Source: Siphonodentalium dalli
Lineage: Eukaryota > Mollusca > Scaphopoda > Gadilida > Siphonodentaliidae
Assembly: GCA_032622095.1 (NCBI GenBank)
Contig: CP136066.1
Coordinates: 62,962,609 to 63,026,608 of the forward strand
Direction: 5' to 3'
Length of the DNA stretch: 64,000 bases
The first letter of the stretch is position 1. The number at the start of each line of letters is the position of its first letter. The position numbers and the translations under genes are program-made. Below the pieces are notes generated by a model, which did no database searches, was not told the DNA's origin, and was given only the letters and a program-made list of their open reading frames with translations. Positions 44,919 to 56,699 of the stretch are shown here, piece after piece.

Positions 44919-45339
44919 TCGTTTTTAGCTACAATATGGCTGTTTTAATGCGAATATTGTAATGGCGAACACGCAAACACGCTCCGATAAAACAGCTAAA
45001 AATAGACTCGATGTTTACAATTACAGGATCGATTTCAGCCGGTATATTCAATATAATGGGGCGTATAGTATATCAAAATGTAGAATTAGACACAGGGAAT
45101 GTATTTTTTTCCAAATGGGTCCACCAGGCGGTGAAATTGTTGCAGAAATTAGCTCCAAGATATTCGCACTTATTTTTAATTCAGTTGTGACTAAAAGCCC
45201 AGATGCCGGAGCCCAGCGACTAAAAGCCAAGTTACAAAATAGATCAACTGGTTTGAACGAATGAATATGTCAATGGTAAGACTATTCAAAAGAATATTCA
45301 AATCAAATAGTGTTTATAGACTTAAAAACTTATGTGTCC
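44919..45339 (+). other. Single-copy segment with a 100-codon open frame
   Basis: Between the left inverted end and the array lies 420 bp with no counterpart on the right side. It has an open frame from ATG at 44962 to 45264 starting MANTQTRSDKTAKNR and containing QMGPPGGEIVAEIS. It could be a transposase remnant, captured host sequence or chance. No family was recognised. Confidence 0.3.
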
Positions 45340-48300
45340 GCCATTCATATATGCGGTGAAGTTCTCTTATTATCTCCCAGTAATACGCGGGGGAGGTTCT
45401 CATATGAACATATTATCTGCCGGTCATACACGGTGGAGGTTCATATTATCCGCCGGTTATACGCGATGGAAGTTTTCTTATTATCCTCCGGTCATACGCG
45501 GGGGAGGTTCTGATATGAACATATTATCCGCCGGTCACACGCGAGGGAAGTTCTCATATTAACCTCCGATCATATGTGGGTGAGGTTCTGATATGAACAT
45601 ATTATCCGCCGGTCATACGCGGTGGAGGTTCATATTATCCGCCGGTCATGCGCGAGGGAGGTTCTCATATTATCCACCGGTCATACGCGAGGGAGGTTCT
45701 TATATTATCCTCCGGTCATACGTTGGGGAGGTTCTCATATGAACATATTATCCGCCGGTCATATGCAGTGGAGGTTCTCATATGAACATATTATCCTCCG
45801 GTCATACGTTGGGGAGGTTCTCATATGAACATATTATCCGCCGGTCATATGCAGTGGAGGTTCTCATATGAACATATTATCCGCCGGTCATACGTGGTGG
45901 AGGTTCTCATATGAACATATTATCCGCCGGTCATACGCGGTGGAGGTTCATATTATCCGCCGGTCATACGCGATGGAAGTTTTCTTATTATCCTCCGGTC
46001 ATACGCGGGGGAGGTTCTGATATGAACATATTATCTGCCGGTCATATGAGGTGGAGGTTCATATTATCCACCGGTCATACGCGAGGGAGGTTCTCATATT
46101 ATCCTCCGGTCATCCGATGGGGTGGTTCTCATATGAACATATTAACTGTCGGTCATACGCGAGGGAGGTTCTCATATTATCCACCGGTTATACGTGAGGG
46201 GGGTTCTCATATTATCATCCGGTCATACATAGAGGAGGTTCTCATATGAACATATTATCTGCCGGTCATACGCGGTGGAGGTTCATATTATCCGCCAGAC
46301 ATACGCGAGGGAGGTTCTCATATTATCCCCCGGTCATACGTGGGGGAGGTTCTGATATGAACATATTATTCGCCGGTCATACGCGGTGGAGGTTCATGTT
46401 ATCCGCCGGTCATATGCGAGGGAGGTTCTCATATTATCCTCCGGTAATACATGGGGGAGGTTCTGATATGAACATATTATTCGCCGGTCATATGGGGTGG
46501 AGGTTCATATTATCCACTTGTCATACACGGTGGAGGTTCTCATATGAACATATTATTCACCGGTCATATGCGGTGGAGGTTCATATTATCCGCCGGTCAT
46601 ACGCGAGGGAAGTTCTCATATTATCCTCCGATCATATGTGGGTGAGGTTCTGATATGAACATATTATCCGCCGGTCATACGCGGTGGAGGTTCATATTAT
46701 CCGCCGGTCATGCGCGAGGGAGGTTCTCATATTATCCACCGGTCATACGCGAGGGAGGTTCTTATATTATCCTCCGGTCATACGTTGGGGAGGTTCTCAT
46801 ATGAACATATTATCCGCCGGTCATTCGCGGTGGAGGTTCATATTATCCGCTGGTCATACGCGAGGGAGGTTCTCATCCTCCGGTCATACATTGGGGAGGT
46901 TCTCATATGAACATATTATTCGCCGGTCATACGCAGTGGAGGTTCATATTATCCACCGGTCAAACACGGTGGAAGTTCTCATATGAACATATTATCCGCC
47001 GGTCATATGCGGTGGAGGTTCATATTATCCTCCGGTCATACGCGAGGGAAGATCTCATATTATCCTCCGATCATATGTGGGTGAGGTTCTGATATGAACA
47101 TATTATCCGCCGGTCATACGCGGTGGAGGTTCATATTATCCGCCGGTCATGCGCGAGGGAGGTTCTCATATGAACATATTATCCGCCGGTCATACGCGGT
47201 GGAGGTTCATATTATCCGCCGATCATACGCGAGGGAAGTTCTCATATTATCCTTCGGTCATATGTGGGGGACGTTCTGATATGAACATATTATCCGCCGG
47301 TCATACGCGGTGGAGGTTCATGTTATCCGCCGGTCATATGCGAGGGAGGTTCTCATATTATCCTCCGGTCAAACATGGGGGAGGTTCTGATATGAACATA
47401 TTATTCGCCGGTCATACGGGGTGGAGGTTCATATTATCCACTTGTCATACACGGTGGAGGTTCTCATATGAACATATTATCCACCGGTCATATGCGGTGG
47501 AGGTTCATATTATCCGCCGGTCATACGCGAGGGAAGTTCTCATATTATCCTCCGATCATATGTGGGTGAGGTTCTGATATGAACATATTATCCGCCGGTC
47601 ATACCCGGTGGAGGTTCACATTATCCGCCGGTCATGCGCGAGGGAGGTTCTCATATTATCCACCGGTCATACGCGAGGGAGGTTCTTATATTATCCTCCG
47701 GTCATACGTTGGGGAGGTTCTCATATGAACATATTATCCGCCGGTCATACGCGGTGGAGGTACATATTATCCGCTGGTCATACACGAGGGAGGTTCTCAT
47801 CCTCCGGTCATACATTGGGGAGGTTCTCATATGAACATATTATTCGCCGGTCATACGCAGTGGAGGTTCATATTATCCACCGGTCAAACACGGTGGAAGT
47901 TCTCATATGAACATATTATCCGCCGGTCATATGCGGTGGAGGTTCATATTATCCTCCGGTCATACGCGAGGGAAGTTCTCATATTATCCTCCGATCATAT
48001 GTGGGTGAGGTTCTGATATGAACATATTATCCGCCGGTCATACGCGGTGGAGGTTCATATTATCCGCCGGTCATGCGCGAGGGAGGTTCTCATATTATCC
48101 ACCGGTCATACGCGAGGGAGGTTCTTATATTATCCTCCGGTCATACGTTGGGGAGGTTCTCATATGAACATATTATCCGCCGGTCATACGCGGTGGAGGT
48201 TCATATTATCCGCCGATCATACGCGAGGGAAGTTCTCATATTATCCTTCGGTCATATGTGGGGGAGGTTCTGATATGAACATATTATCCGCCGGTCATAT

Positions 48301-48642
48301 GCGAGGGAGGTTCTCATATTATCCACCGGTCACACCCGAGAGAGGATATGACCGGCGAATAATATGTTCATATGAGGACCTCCCCAACGTATGACCAGAG
48401 GATAATATGAGAACCTCCCTCGCGTATGACCGGTGGATAATATGAACCTCCACCGCATATGACCGGCAGATAATATGTTCATATCAGAACCTCCCCCGCT
48501 TATGACCGGAGGATAAAATGAGAACTTCCCTCGCGTATGACCGGCGGATAATATGAACCTCCACCGCGTATGACCGGTAGATAATATGTTCATATGAGAA
48601 CCTCCCCCGTGTATGACTGGCAGATAATATGAGAACCTTCGC
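45340..48642. repeat. Minisatellite array of 35- and 43-bp modules with orientation switch
   Basis: The short module is like GAGGTTCTCATATTATCC plus TCCGGTCATACGCGAG. The long module adds ATATGAACA before TATTATCCGCCGG. They alternate for 3.3 kb. Higher-order repeats appear: a block starting at 46684 recurs at 47608 (924 bp) and partly at 48047. At about 48340 the array flips strand (ATATGACCGGCGAATAAT), so the last 300 bp mirror the rest. More than fifteen open frames here, encoding variants of HIIRRSYA.EV, are repeat artefacts. Confidence 0.95.
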
Positions 48643-49189
48643 ATGCACAGTATTCCACTGCGTTATTTGATACCCAAAACTTGTTGTTTGCTAGCGTATT
48701 CATCGAGAAATCTAAATTCTAAACATTAATGTCGAACGCAGTTTTTCGTGTTTGTGGCATTTTATGTTAGGTCAGTTGTCGACCGAATAATGTCCGGTGT
48801 CCGGTCAGTGACGGGGTTAATATGTGTGGATAGGGCGAATGTGGACCTTTCGTGAGACGCCAAAAGGAGCCCTCTACGCGCTGTATTCCTCGAGATATCG
48901 GCCGTCCCACGCAATTTGAAAATCCCGTCCCGCAGATTGTCATGCAATCCCAAATTCCACCCCATGTTAGGTCAGTTGTCGATCAAATAATGCAACTTCT
49001 GGTGTCAGGTCAGTGGCGGGGTTAATATGTATGGATAGCGCGAATGTGGGCCTTTCGTTAGACACCAAAATGAGCTCCCTACGCCTTGTATTCCTCGAGA
49101 TATCGGTCGTCCCACGCAATTTGAAATTCTATCCCGCAGATTGTCGTTTTGTCCCATATCCCATCCCATCCCGCAGATTGTCATGTCCC

Positions 49190-49300
49190 GTTGGCTTCAG
49201 ATCTCTAAAGCGGAGTTGACAACTATTCAGTGAATTATCCTCCTTGCCATATTCATTTGTCTATTTTAGCCGCTATAAAATTTGTTACATCATTTACTTT
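49190..49300 (-). pseudogene. LINE copy A fragment, right of the 4.8-kb insertion
   Basis: GTTGGCTTCAGATCTCTAAA and GTGAATTATCC.CCTT match 50507-50620. It joins 44310-44365 once the inserted transposon and one target copy are removed. Confidence 0.85.
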
Positions 49301-49490
49301 AACCACGGATGTTACCGCGTGGCCGATGAGAGCGCTGCAGGTAAATAAAACAAATTTCTGTCTCAAATATTACTTTTTATCCACGAGAAGTTCGGATTGA
49401 CCCTTTTACTGTGTCCGCCTAATTTTCGAAAAATTCTTCTATCAGGTTCTAATTGATCCCGGTTGTTTATTTGAGCACTAAATGATATAT
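49284..49490. repeat. Dispersed repeat (copy 1), uninterrupted
   Basis: TTACATCATTTACTTTAA, GGATGTTACCGCGTGGCCG, GAAGTTCGGATTGACCC and GGTTGTTTATTTGAGCAC recur at 54156-54240 plus 55890-56015, where an insertion splits the second copy. The function or class is unknown. Confidence 0.85.
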
Positions 49491-49603
49491 ATTTATTGTA
49501 TGCCTCCAATGTGGAGAAGAATATTTATAACATGGTAATCATATATACATGGTTGTTACACAAACTTAGATGTATACACAAGGAAGTGTACTATGCGTTA
49601 AGA

Positions 49604-50625
49604 TCATTTTGATTTTCCGCGAATGCATCGACACATGATGAACAGGTAGGAGGATGAGTCAAGAATAATGTGGTCCATGTCTTGAATTACCACATCGGGA
49701 GGCGTCATAACCACAGTTCCAAACAAGAAAGCACATATGACGGAGTCATCAATTGCATCAAGGTAGAGGTATGTTGTCACTCCATATTTATTCAGAATGT
49801 GTTCCAAGTAGCTATTCCGAAGTTTTACCATGTGGTCTGAGATACAATAACGTATCGCATGAAGGAGCTCATTGTCATAGTTTTTAAAACAAACATGACA
49901 CACGGTATTATTTATATACGAAGTTTTGTTTAGCAGCAGTGCAAGTTCTTCAATTGTTCGCCATAAGCAGGGTATTTCCGCAGTAGAGACCATATGCTCC
50001 AACTTGTTGAAGGGTCGTTGTGTATTTTATAGAAGATATTAAGGCTAGCATCACCCGAAATTGAAGCCGACCACTGTTGCACATAGTGTTGCCACACTGC
50101 ATGCTGAAATATCGTTTTTCATGAAGACTTTCAGGGAAAAGTACCATTTTTCACGAATGAGTCGAGGTAAGAATAAAGGCCATAGTATTGCAATATATCT
50201 ATGATGTCTGGTACGAAACCTGTAGTCCTGCGATCGAACAGCGTAAGTTGGAATAATTTCAGTAGGAATATTCTGAGGGGTGTCTGCCGATCCTGTGGTA
50301 GGTGAATTAAATTGGATAGAAATGCAAGTTTCTTCAAATGTATTTCCCTCTCAAGTGGCAGGATACCAAGCAAACTCAGCGAAATAGTAGTCGATGTGCG
50401 CGATGGAAGAGACTGAATGTGTTTTACACACGTCCGATATGACTTCTCAATTGTGTACGTTATTATAGCGTTTGCTTCGTAAAAAGCGTTCCGTTTGCGA
50501 AACGCGGTTGGCTTCAGATCTCTAAAGCGGAGGTGCCAACTTTTCAGTGAATTATCCCCCTTTGCCATATTCATTTGTCTATTTATAGCCGCTATCAAAT
50601 TTGTTACATCATTTAGTGTAAACAT
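49604..50625 (-). pseudogene. CR1/L2-like LINE, C-terminal ORF2 remnant
   Basis: Minus-strand frames read LKSWHLRFRDLKPTAFRKRN, then IQSLPSRTSTTISLSLLGIL and GFVPDIIDILQYYGL. These are typical of the thumb and C-terminal region downstream of the reverse transcriptase in CR1/L2-type LINEs. A frameshift near 50140 moves into a second frame (FPESLHEKRYFS), and another near 50020 moves into a third that ends with CHVCFKNYDNELLHAI, a Cys/His motif found at LINE C-termini. The frame stops at 49604. The reverse-transcriptase core is absent. The upstream part (50507-50514) holds the empty site for the 4.8-kb transposon. Confidence 0.75.
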
Positions 50626-50911
50626 ATTTTATTTCCAAAATCCAAGGTTACATAATATACAGATCATACACAAATTAATATGCAAAATAGAAGATAATGT
50701 ACGGAAATGAGGATCAGACAACAAGCCTGAGGGCTTATATGAAGCCTTCTCCTCTTTGGCGACACGCCCCTTCCCCAATAATTGAGGAAGGGGTATCGAT
50801 CAGACGGGAAAGGATTGAAATAATGTTTAGGAGAAATGGAGATATATGGCTAAGTTTGAGCTAGGGATGAAAACAGAGAGAAGGTAGTGTTAGGGATAGT
50901 AAGAAGCACAT

Positions 50912-51015
<104 letters not shown>

Positions 51016-51353
51016 GCGAGAAAGTAAAAGACAGGACGGAGACAAATGAATCGTGAAATGATGACAGCGGTGGGGAGTTTTCAATAAATGTTTCGTGAAA
51101 AATAATGCTCATCTAGTAATTTGCATACGTCAGGCTCCATGGGAGGGGGTCAATCGCAATGGCCAATTCCTATTTCAATTGTTTTCAAGGTGTATATCGC
51201 AGCATCCTTGATGTGGAATCATTTCACGTATATACAAAATTGTGAAGAGTAATTAACATACAAAATAATCGTTATCGGAAGACATTTAGAACTACATATA
51301 TAATGGGGAATGTCGTGCTGCCGCATAACGCGACCGGAATCCAAAGAAATGTG
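51016..51353. other. Probable LINE 3' region / non-coding
   Basis: This lies downstream of the LINE stop codon at 51354 on the minus strand. No poly-A or microsatellite tail is obvious. No gene was seen. Confidence 0.35.
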
Positions 51354-54146
51354 TTACCCGTACAAATCATGGAATCTTTTTGTTCTCATGATATATGTCT
51401 GTACTGCATTAAATATTTGTTTGTTTTCGCGAAGGTCAAGCTCCCTTGATCCCTGCATTAGAGTATTCTCAGATAGGGCAACATTGGGTAGGGAGTCATA
51501 TATTTCTCTTCTGGGCTCTTGATAAAATGTACATTCAAAGAGATAGTGGTAAGTTGTCTCAAGTTCCCCACATAAACAGAAGGGATAAATTTTTACATGG
51601 TTATCTGTCAGGTCAGAACTCAGGTGGCTGCACTTCAGTCTTAACCGGGTATGAAGGATATGATATTTACGGGGTTTACTATGATAAAAATAGGCAGGTG
51701 GACGTATATTGTCACTGTTCAGTTCTTTTTTGAAGTCTTCGATTGTACTGCTGCTCTTTGTAGTTTCCGGTAGTTTGTTCCATTCGGTAATTGCAGATGG
51801 TAAGAACGAATCCATATAATAGTCATAGTTAATATTCGAGGGTAGTCTTATATGTTCCAATCTGAAATTATATCTGGAATTGTTAGCCTGAATTGGTCGT
51901 ACATAATTTCTTAAAATTGATTGAGCGGTTCCACGTATCATCTTAAAAAATTGGCATAGCTTGTGTTTTCTACGATGTGAAGAAAGGAGTTCCCAGCCAG
52001 TTTATGATAAAAGGCGCGCATTACTCGTACTGATGGTTTCACCTGTTACTATTCGGGCCATTTCGTACTGAACATTTTCAATGTCACCACTAAGATAATC
52101 AGGGCAGTTATCCCACACAGGGGAGGCATATTCCAGTATTGGTCGGATAAATGTGTCATGTATTTTTTCAAGCGTTACTCTGCTTAGTCTATATCTATGT
52201 TTTCGTACTAAATTTACTCGACCCCATGCTTTATCGAGCATTGATCTGATGTGGATACCACATGAGCCCATGTTATCGACAGTAAGTCCCAGATGTTTAT
52301 GGCTGTCAACCTCGATAATTGTCGCGGCTCCCATGGTCAGGCATGGGTGATATACTGGCGTTTCTTTCCTGGAGATTAAGAGAGCTTCCGTTTTAAGGGG
52401 ATTTAATTTTACAAGCCATTCTGATGACCAACACATTAGTCCAAGTCTTCTCGTACTAAAGCCGGCTAAGATATTGGGATGGAGGTGCCGGTCTTTAGTC
52501 CGAGTTCGTCCCGTATAGTTTCTTATGACACGACTTAAGCGTTATTGACCCGCTCAAATAAAACCACAATTATATGAAATAAAATATCACAATTGCGACA
52601 ATAAACGGATATTTTCAACAGAAGACATGCTATTTGATCTGAAACCCACATCAGTTGTGAATTGAAAGCGGTAATTTAATTCGAAAAGAGACATTTATCG
52701 CAATGTTTACAATTTTTTTAAAGTATGCGAACTCAGTTGACCTCGCGAACTGTGTTCGGCATTTTCCGTTGAAAATATTCCGTATATTTTGGACTAACAA
52801 CGCAAATTACGATGAATTCTCCATTGTAATCGTAATTATGTGTGTCAATAAATAAAAAATAAATAGATTAATTAAACATTGGAGATATAAATGTAATACA
52901 TTAAATAAATTACAGGGAATTACAACCCTCTCAAAGTTTAAAACAGTGTAAACACAACGAGCATTAGAATAAATAATATGCCTTATATGGTGCTACATTT
53001 CACCCACATTTGGTGGACTTCCGCGAAATTAAGATATATACTAAGCGAACAGGCCAATATATTGCTCTTGTTATGCACACAAAAAATCAAACAAAACTTG
53101 TATACATTTTGAACCTTAAGTTTGAAAAGTCCCACTGAAACGGAAGAACTATATTTCGAAACTGTGTGATTCGGTTCTCCGATTATTTTATCAACACAGA
53201 AATCATAATGCACATCACACGCATGGCAAGTCAGACATAAGAGTTCTAATTTGCTCCAATTTTGACAAGTTGCTTGCGAAAATTGTCAACAAAACTACCG
53301 TTCTGATCCTCCATTATGTCATTAAGTTTTTAGTGCGGGAATTGTTCTCAAAGCACATAGGAAACTGGACTTTGGGGCGATCGGTTTTCGCCATTTTGTT
53401 CGGAAAACCCCGCGCTATATATAGAAACGGAAACTAGAATACCCAGCGGACAATGCCGGAATTCTTCGGAACCTGACTTCGGCTTTCAGTTAAGTAAACA
53501 AAATATAAACAGCGATGTTGGTGACAATCAACCGGAATATTCTATGCGTAATGTAACATGAAAGTTAGATTATTATACACCATTATGACCATAAGATGTC
53601 TCTCTTTCCGATGTATATAGCATCATGTATTGATTTATTAGGTAAATCGAGTAAAATACAACACAGATTCCCGCCACAGATCGTGGGCGTAAGTCGTGTC
53701 ATAAGAGACTATACGGGACGAACTCGGACTAAAGACCGGCACCTCCATCCCAATATCTTAGCCGGCTTTAGTACGAGAAGACTTAACACATGAGAGTTTC
53801 GAGGTCATCATTTATTAGTTGTGCGGCCATGGTGGGATCTTCGACAGTGAGAAATAGTGAGGTATCAGCAAATAAACGAATGTTACACCGTATATTTTCG
53901 GTTATATCATTAATATAAATTAAGAACAAAAGAGGGCCTAATACTGACCCTTGTGGGACACCGGCTGTTACATCTTGTAATTCCGAGTGTGTGCCGTCTA
54001 TGACAACTTGTTGTTGCCCACATTCAAGGTTTCCATTTACACCCATTTTCGTCAGTTTGTTCAAGAGGCCACGGTGCCAGACTTTATCGAACGCTTTACT
54101 TATGTCGCAGAATACACACCAGACCTCTTTTCCGTCGTCTAGTGAT
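51354..54146 (-). pseudogene. 5'-truncated jockey/CR1-like LINE ORF2, disrupted
   Basis: From 54146 the minus strand reads [40 protein letters not shown] and LFADTSLF, the reverse-transcriptase blocks. In the last one the usual FADD has lost one Asp, so the enzyme is dead. A 1.34-kb element interrupts at 53784. The frame resumes at CWSSEWLVKLNPLKTE (52436). A TAA stop near 52002 interrupts it, and the same frame continues WELLSSHRRKHKLCQFF. It ends with FLPSAITEWNKLP, CLCGELETTYHYLFEC and a stop at 51354. The sequence is cut off upstream at 54146, as is usual for LINEs. Confidence 0.85.
52443..53784. mobile_element. Non-autonomous DNA transposon with 95-bp TIRs
   Basis: 52443-52537 is the reverse complement of 53690-53784 with one mismatch; both contain AAGTCTTCTCGTACTAAAGC and TTGGGATGGAGGTGCCGG. 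It is inserted in the LINE reverse-transcriptase gene. AACACAT occurs on both sides (52431-52437 and 53785-53791), suggesting a 7-bp target duplication with 5 extra bases at the left edge. The 1.15-kb interior has no transposase. High TIR identity suggests a young insertion. Confidence 0.88.
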
Positions 54147-54155
54147 CGACATATA

Positions 54156-54240
54156 TATTACATCATTTACTTTAATCACGGATGTTACCGCGTGGCCGGT
54201 GAGAGCGCTGCAGGTAAATAAAACAATTCTCTGTCTCAAA
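54156..54240. repeat. Dispersed repeat (copy 2), left half
   Basis: It matches 49285-49370 and stops at CTGTCTCAAA where the poly-G insertion begins. It continues at 55890-56015. Confidence 0.85.
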
Positions 54241-55889
54241 CAGGGGGGGGGGGGGTCTGCAAAAAAAAAAATCCGTATATAGGGCCGGGGTGGGTGCTTG
54301 TAATTTTTTTTCCAAAATGGGTTTTTCAAACAATTTACAAGTACTGACCATGCAATGTTGTTTGTAAGCATGTTAGTACCATGCTTGTTGGTATAGGGCT
54401 ATATAGGCAGCTAAAGTGACTATTTGGCCTCAGATTTAGCAACATTCTGGATTGCACAGGATCCCGGACCACTTCAGAGTGGACCACCGTAATGGCGTTC
54501 AGGAAATTTATGATCAACAGAAGAAATATTTAGTAACAAAATTAAAATATTACCCAGTTGTATTACCTGAATAAAAGTAATAAAACAAAAACACTATCAC
54601 AAATTGGATACTACATGGTGAATACTCAATGATGACTAGATATCATTAACCCGATTGTTGCATAACATGAAATTGAAAAGGGTATCTCATAAATTTCTAA
54701 TGTCTGAAATACTGTTCTGGCATGCAATCAAATTCATTTCTTCTGGTTATTTCTCATATTGAATGATTGCAAGTAATGTTAATTTGCAACAATTATCCAA
54801 ATAAAACTGAATTGGTCATGATGAATGACCGTTACTGTTTACTGCTCAGACAATCCCAACTGAAGGTGGTGCTATTCTCATTGAATTTCCAAACTTTATC
54901 TTGGAGCTTTACTGCTCAACAAGACTAAACTAATATACTAATTGTATACTGTTATCACTTACAAATAGATGAACTGAAATAATGTGATGCATTCAGATGC
55001 ATTGAGAAATGACATTCAATTCTTCATTCTGGTCTATCACCATACCAAACCACATCAAAACTCGACAATCGACACTTAACTTATATTGCAAAAACTTTGT
55101 ATGGACTGAATTCGAAAGTCGAACAGGGACCATAACTCTGGCAGGCATTGATGGTTACAACCCGTGATATTATGCATATTCGTCCCCCATTTCTGGTTTC
55201 TTGAGTTATAATGCAAAATGTTTGTACGGACGGACGGCTCGAGATGTCAATTATATACCCACCGACTAATATCTGGCAGTATAATAACCATATATCTATG
55301 TGTATACCTATCCAAAAACAATTCCCTTCCCCCACCCACGCACCCCGTTGGATAAGACTAAAGAGTTCTTTGGTCATGCACAAATAATTGTGGAACCCCT
55401 GACCTGTTTACCACTATTTACACTGGCCAGTGTTCTCTGTCAGACACAACACACTGGATATATTAAGGCTATAATGGGGTCTAGGGCGATTTATGACATA
55501 TAGTGTACCTATACACAATGCTTTATTATTGTTGTTAGATACTGAAACACCAGGAAACACATGGAAAAACAGTTTATTTTTCGTTTTTCTGATCTGTGTT
55601 TACCAATTAGTAAGGCAGTTAACAGTTATGAAGTACGGCTAAAAAAAAACTCTGAAATTTTGATAAAAACATGAAAAAGGGGGGGGGGGGTGGGTCCCCA
55701 AAATTGTAGGAAAAAAATATTTGTTTTGCACAAATGGGGTGGTGGGTCCCTCGGGGTCGGAAAAAATTTGTTTGGGCCCTATATGTGCAATTTTCCCCCA
55801 GACCCCCCCTGTCTCAAATATTACTTTTTTTCCAGACCCTCCCCCCTGTCTCAAATATAACTTTTTTTTCAGACACCCCCCCCCCCCTG
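54241..55889. mobile_element. Insertion with poly-G/C inverted ends (hAT-like?)
   Basis: It starts CAG, a G-run and TCTG at 54241-54259, and ends CAGACA, a C-run and CTG at 55870-55889. It splits a repeat that is intact at 49284-49490, with TCTCAAA at the left and TCTTAAA at the right as a possible duplication. The right end is triplicated: C-runs followed by TGTCTCAAATAT.ACTTTTT recur near 55803, 55838 and 55880. No transposase was seen in the 1.6 kb. Confidence 0.6.
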
Positions 55890-56015
55890 TCTTAAATATA
55901 ACTTTTTATCCACGTGAAGTTCGGATTGACCCTTTTACTGTGTCCGCCTAATTTTCGAAAAATTATTCTATCAGGTTCTAATCGATCCCGGTTGTTTATT
56001 TGAGCACTAAATGAT
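55890..56015. repeat. Dispersed repeat (copy 2), right half
   Basis: GAAGTTCGGATTGACCC, CTAATTTTCGAAAAATT and GGTTGTTTATTTGAGCAC match 49388-49490. Confidence 0.85.
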
Positions 56016-56699
56016 AGCTTATTTATTCGGCTTTCGTTTTAGCGCGAAATAAAAAAAGATCTACAAAGATCGAGTGTCATGTGATTCCATAGATTGCAAT
56101 GCCCCGCTCCGGTTCCATGGTCGGGTTGCCTTTTTTAGAATACCGGAAGTCAGCTTACGAGCGACATCTCGGGGGGAGGTAATGTCCCTATAATCAGGGG
56201 GGTCGGAAAAAAGTGCCATGACAGTAGGCTGAATTTTTGTTTCCGCCTCTTGTGTACCCACCACCCCCCTATTTGAAGGAAAACATATTTTTTCCATTTT
56301 CATGCGGGGTACCTACCCCCTTTTTACCTCCAAATCCAGCGAAATCACCCCTTATTTGAAGGATTTTTTTTTCCAATTTCATGCAGGGTACGCACCCACG
56401 TTTTACCTAAAAATCTGTAGTCTCACAACATTTAGGCTTGGTATTTGTTTCAGTTATAAAGTCTGAGAACAGATAAGAATCGTATAAACCTGCAGCACCC
56501 ATTGTTATCCTGTTTGTTTTTGTTTATCAGTTGACTCATGACTTGTAAACAAGTTATATGAACATTTTACCATATTTCCAATGCTTGTCTGCAATCACTT
56601 CAAATACAACTGTATCGAAAATATAAAATAAAAATTTAGGCAAAACATTTATGCTAAATTGTAATGGACCCGCACGAATCGATCTTATACCATCTGACA
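56016..56699. other. Non-coding block
   Basis: An 80-codon minus-strand frame (56061-56303) and a repeated CCTATTTGAAGGA..TTTTTCC segment (56268 and 56352) are present. No gene was recognised. Confidence 0.35.

Larger units (their letters stand above)
44366..49189. mobile_element. 4.8-kb long-TIR transposon enclosing a minisatellite array
   Basis: The ends start GGGACATGACAATCTGCGGG at the left and its complement at the right. The 8-bp flanks are identical (GTTGGCTT at 44358-44365 and 49190-49197). The same LINE sequence without the insertion exists at 50507-50514, giving an empty site. The inverted ends are about 550 bp (44366-44918 and 48643-49189). The left end contains two ~205-bp direct copies (about 44395-44590 and 44600-44795), and the right end likewise. 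No transposase is evident. The 8-bp target fits hAT, P or Mutator-like families, but the ends match none that I can name. Confidence 0.88.

Noticed and set aside
45340-48642. CRISPR-like array of regular repeats
   Set aside because: There are no unique spacers; both modules are repeats, and the setting is an animal genome.
45310-48644. Many long open frames in three frames encoding repeated HIIRRSYA/REVLILSS-like peptides
   Set aside because: They follow the minisatellite period, overlap each other in different frames and on both strands, and change with module order. They are not proteins.
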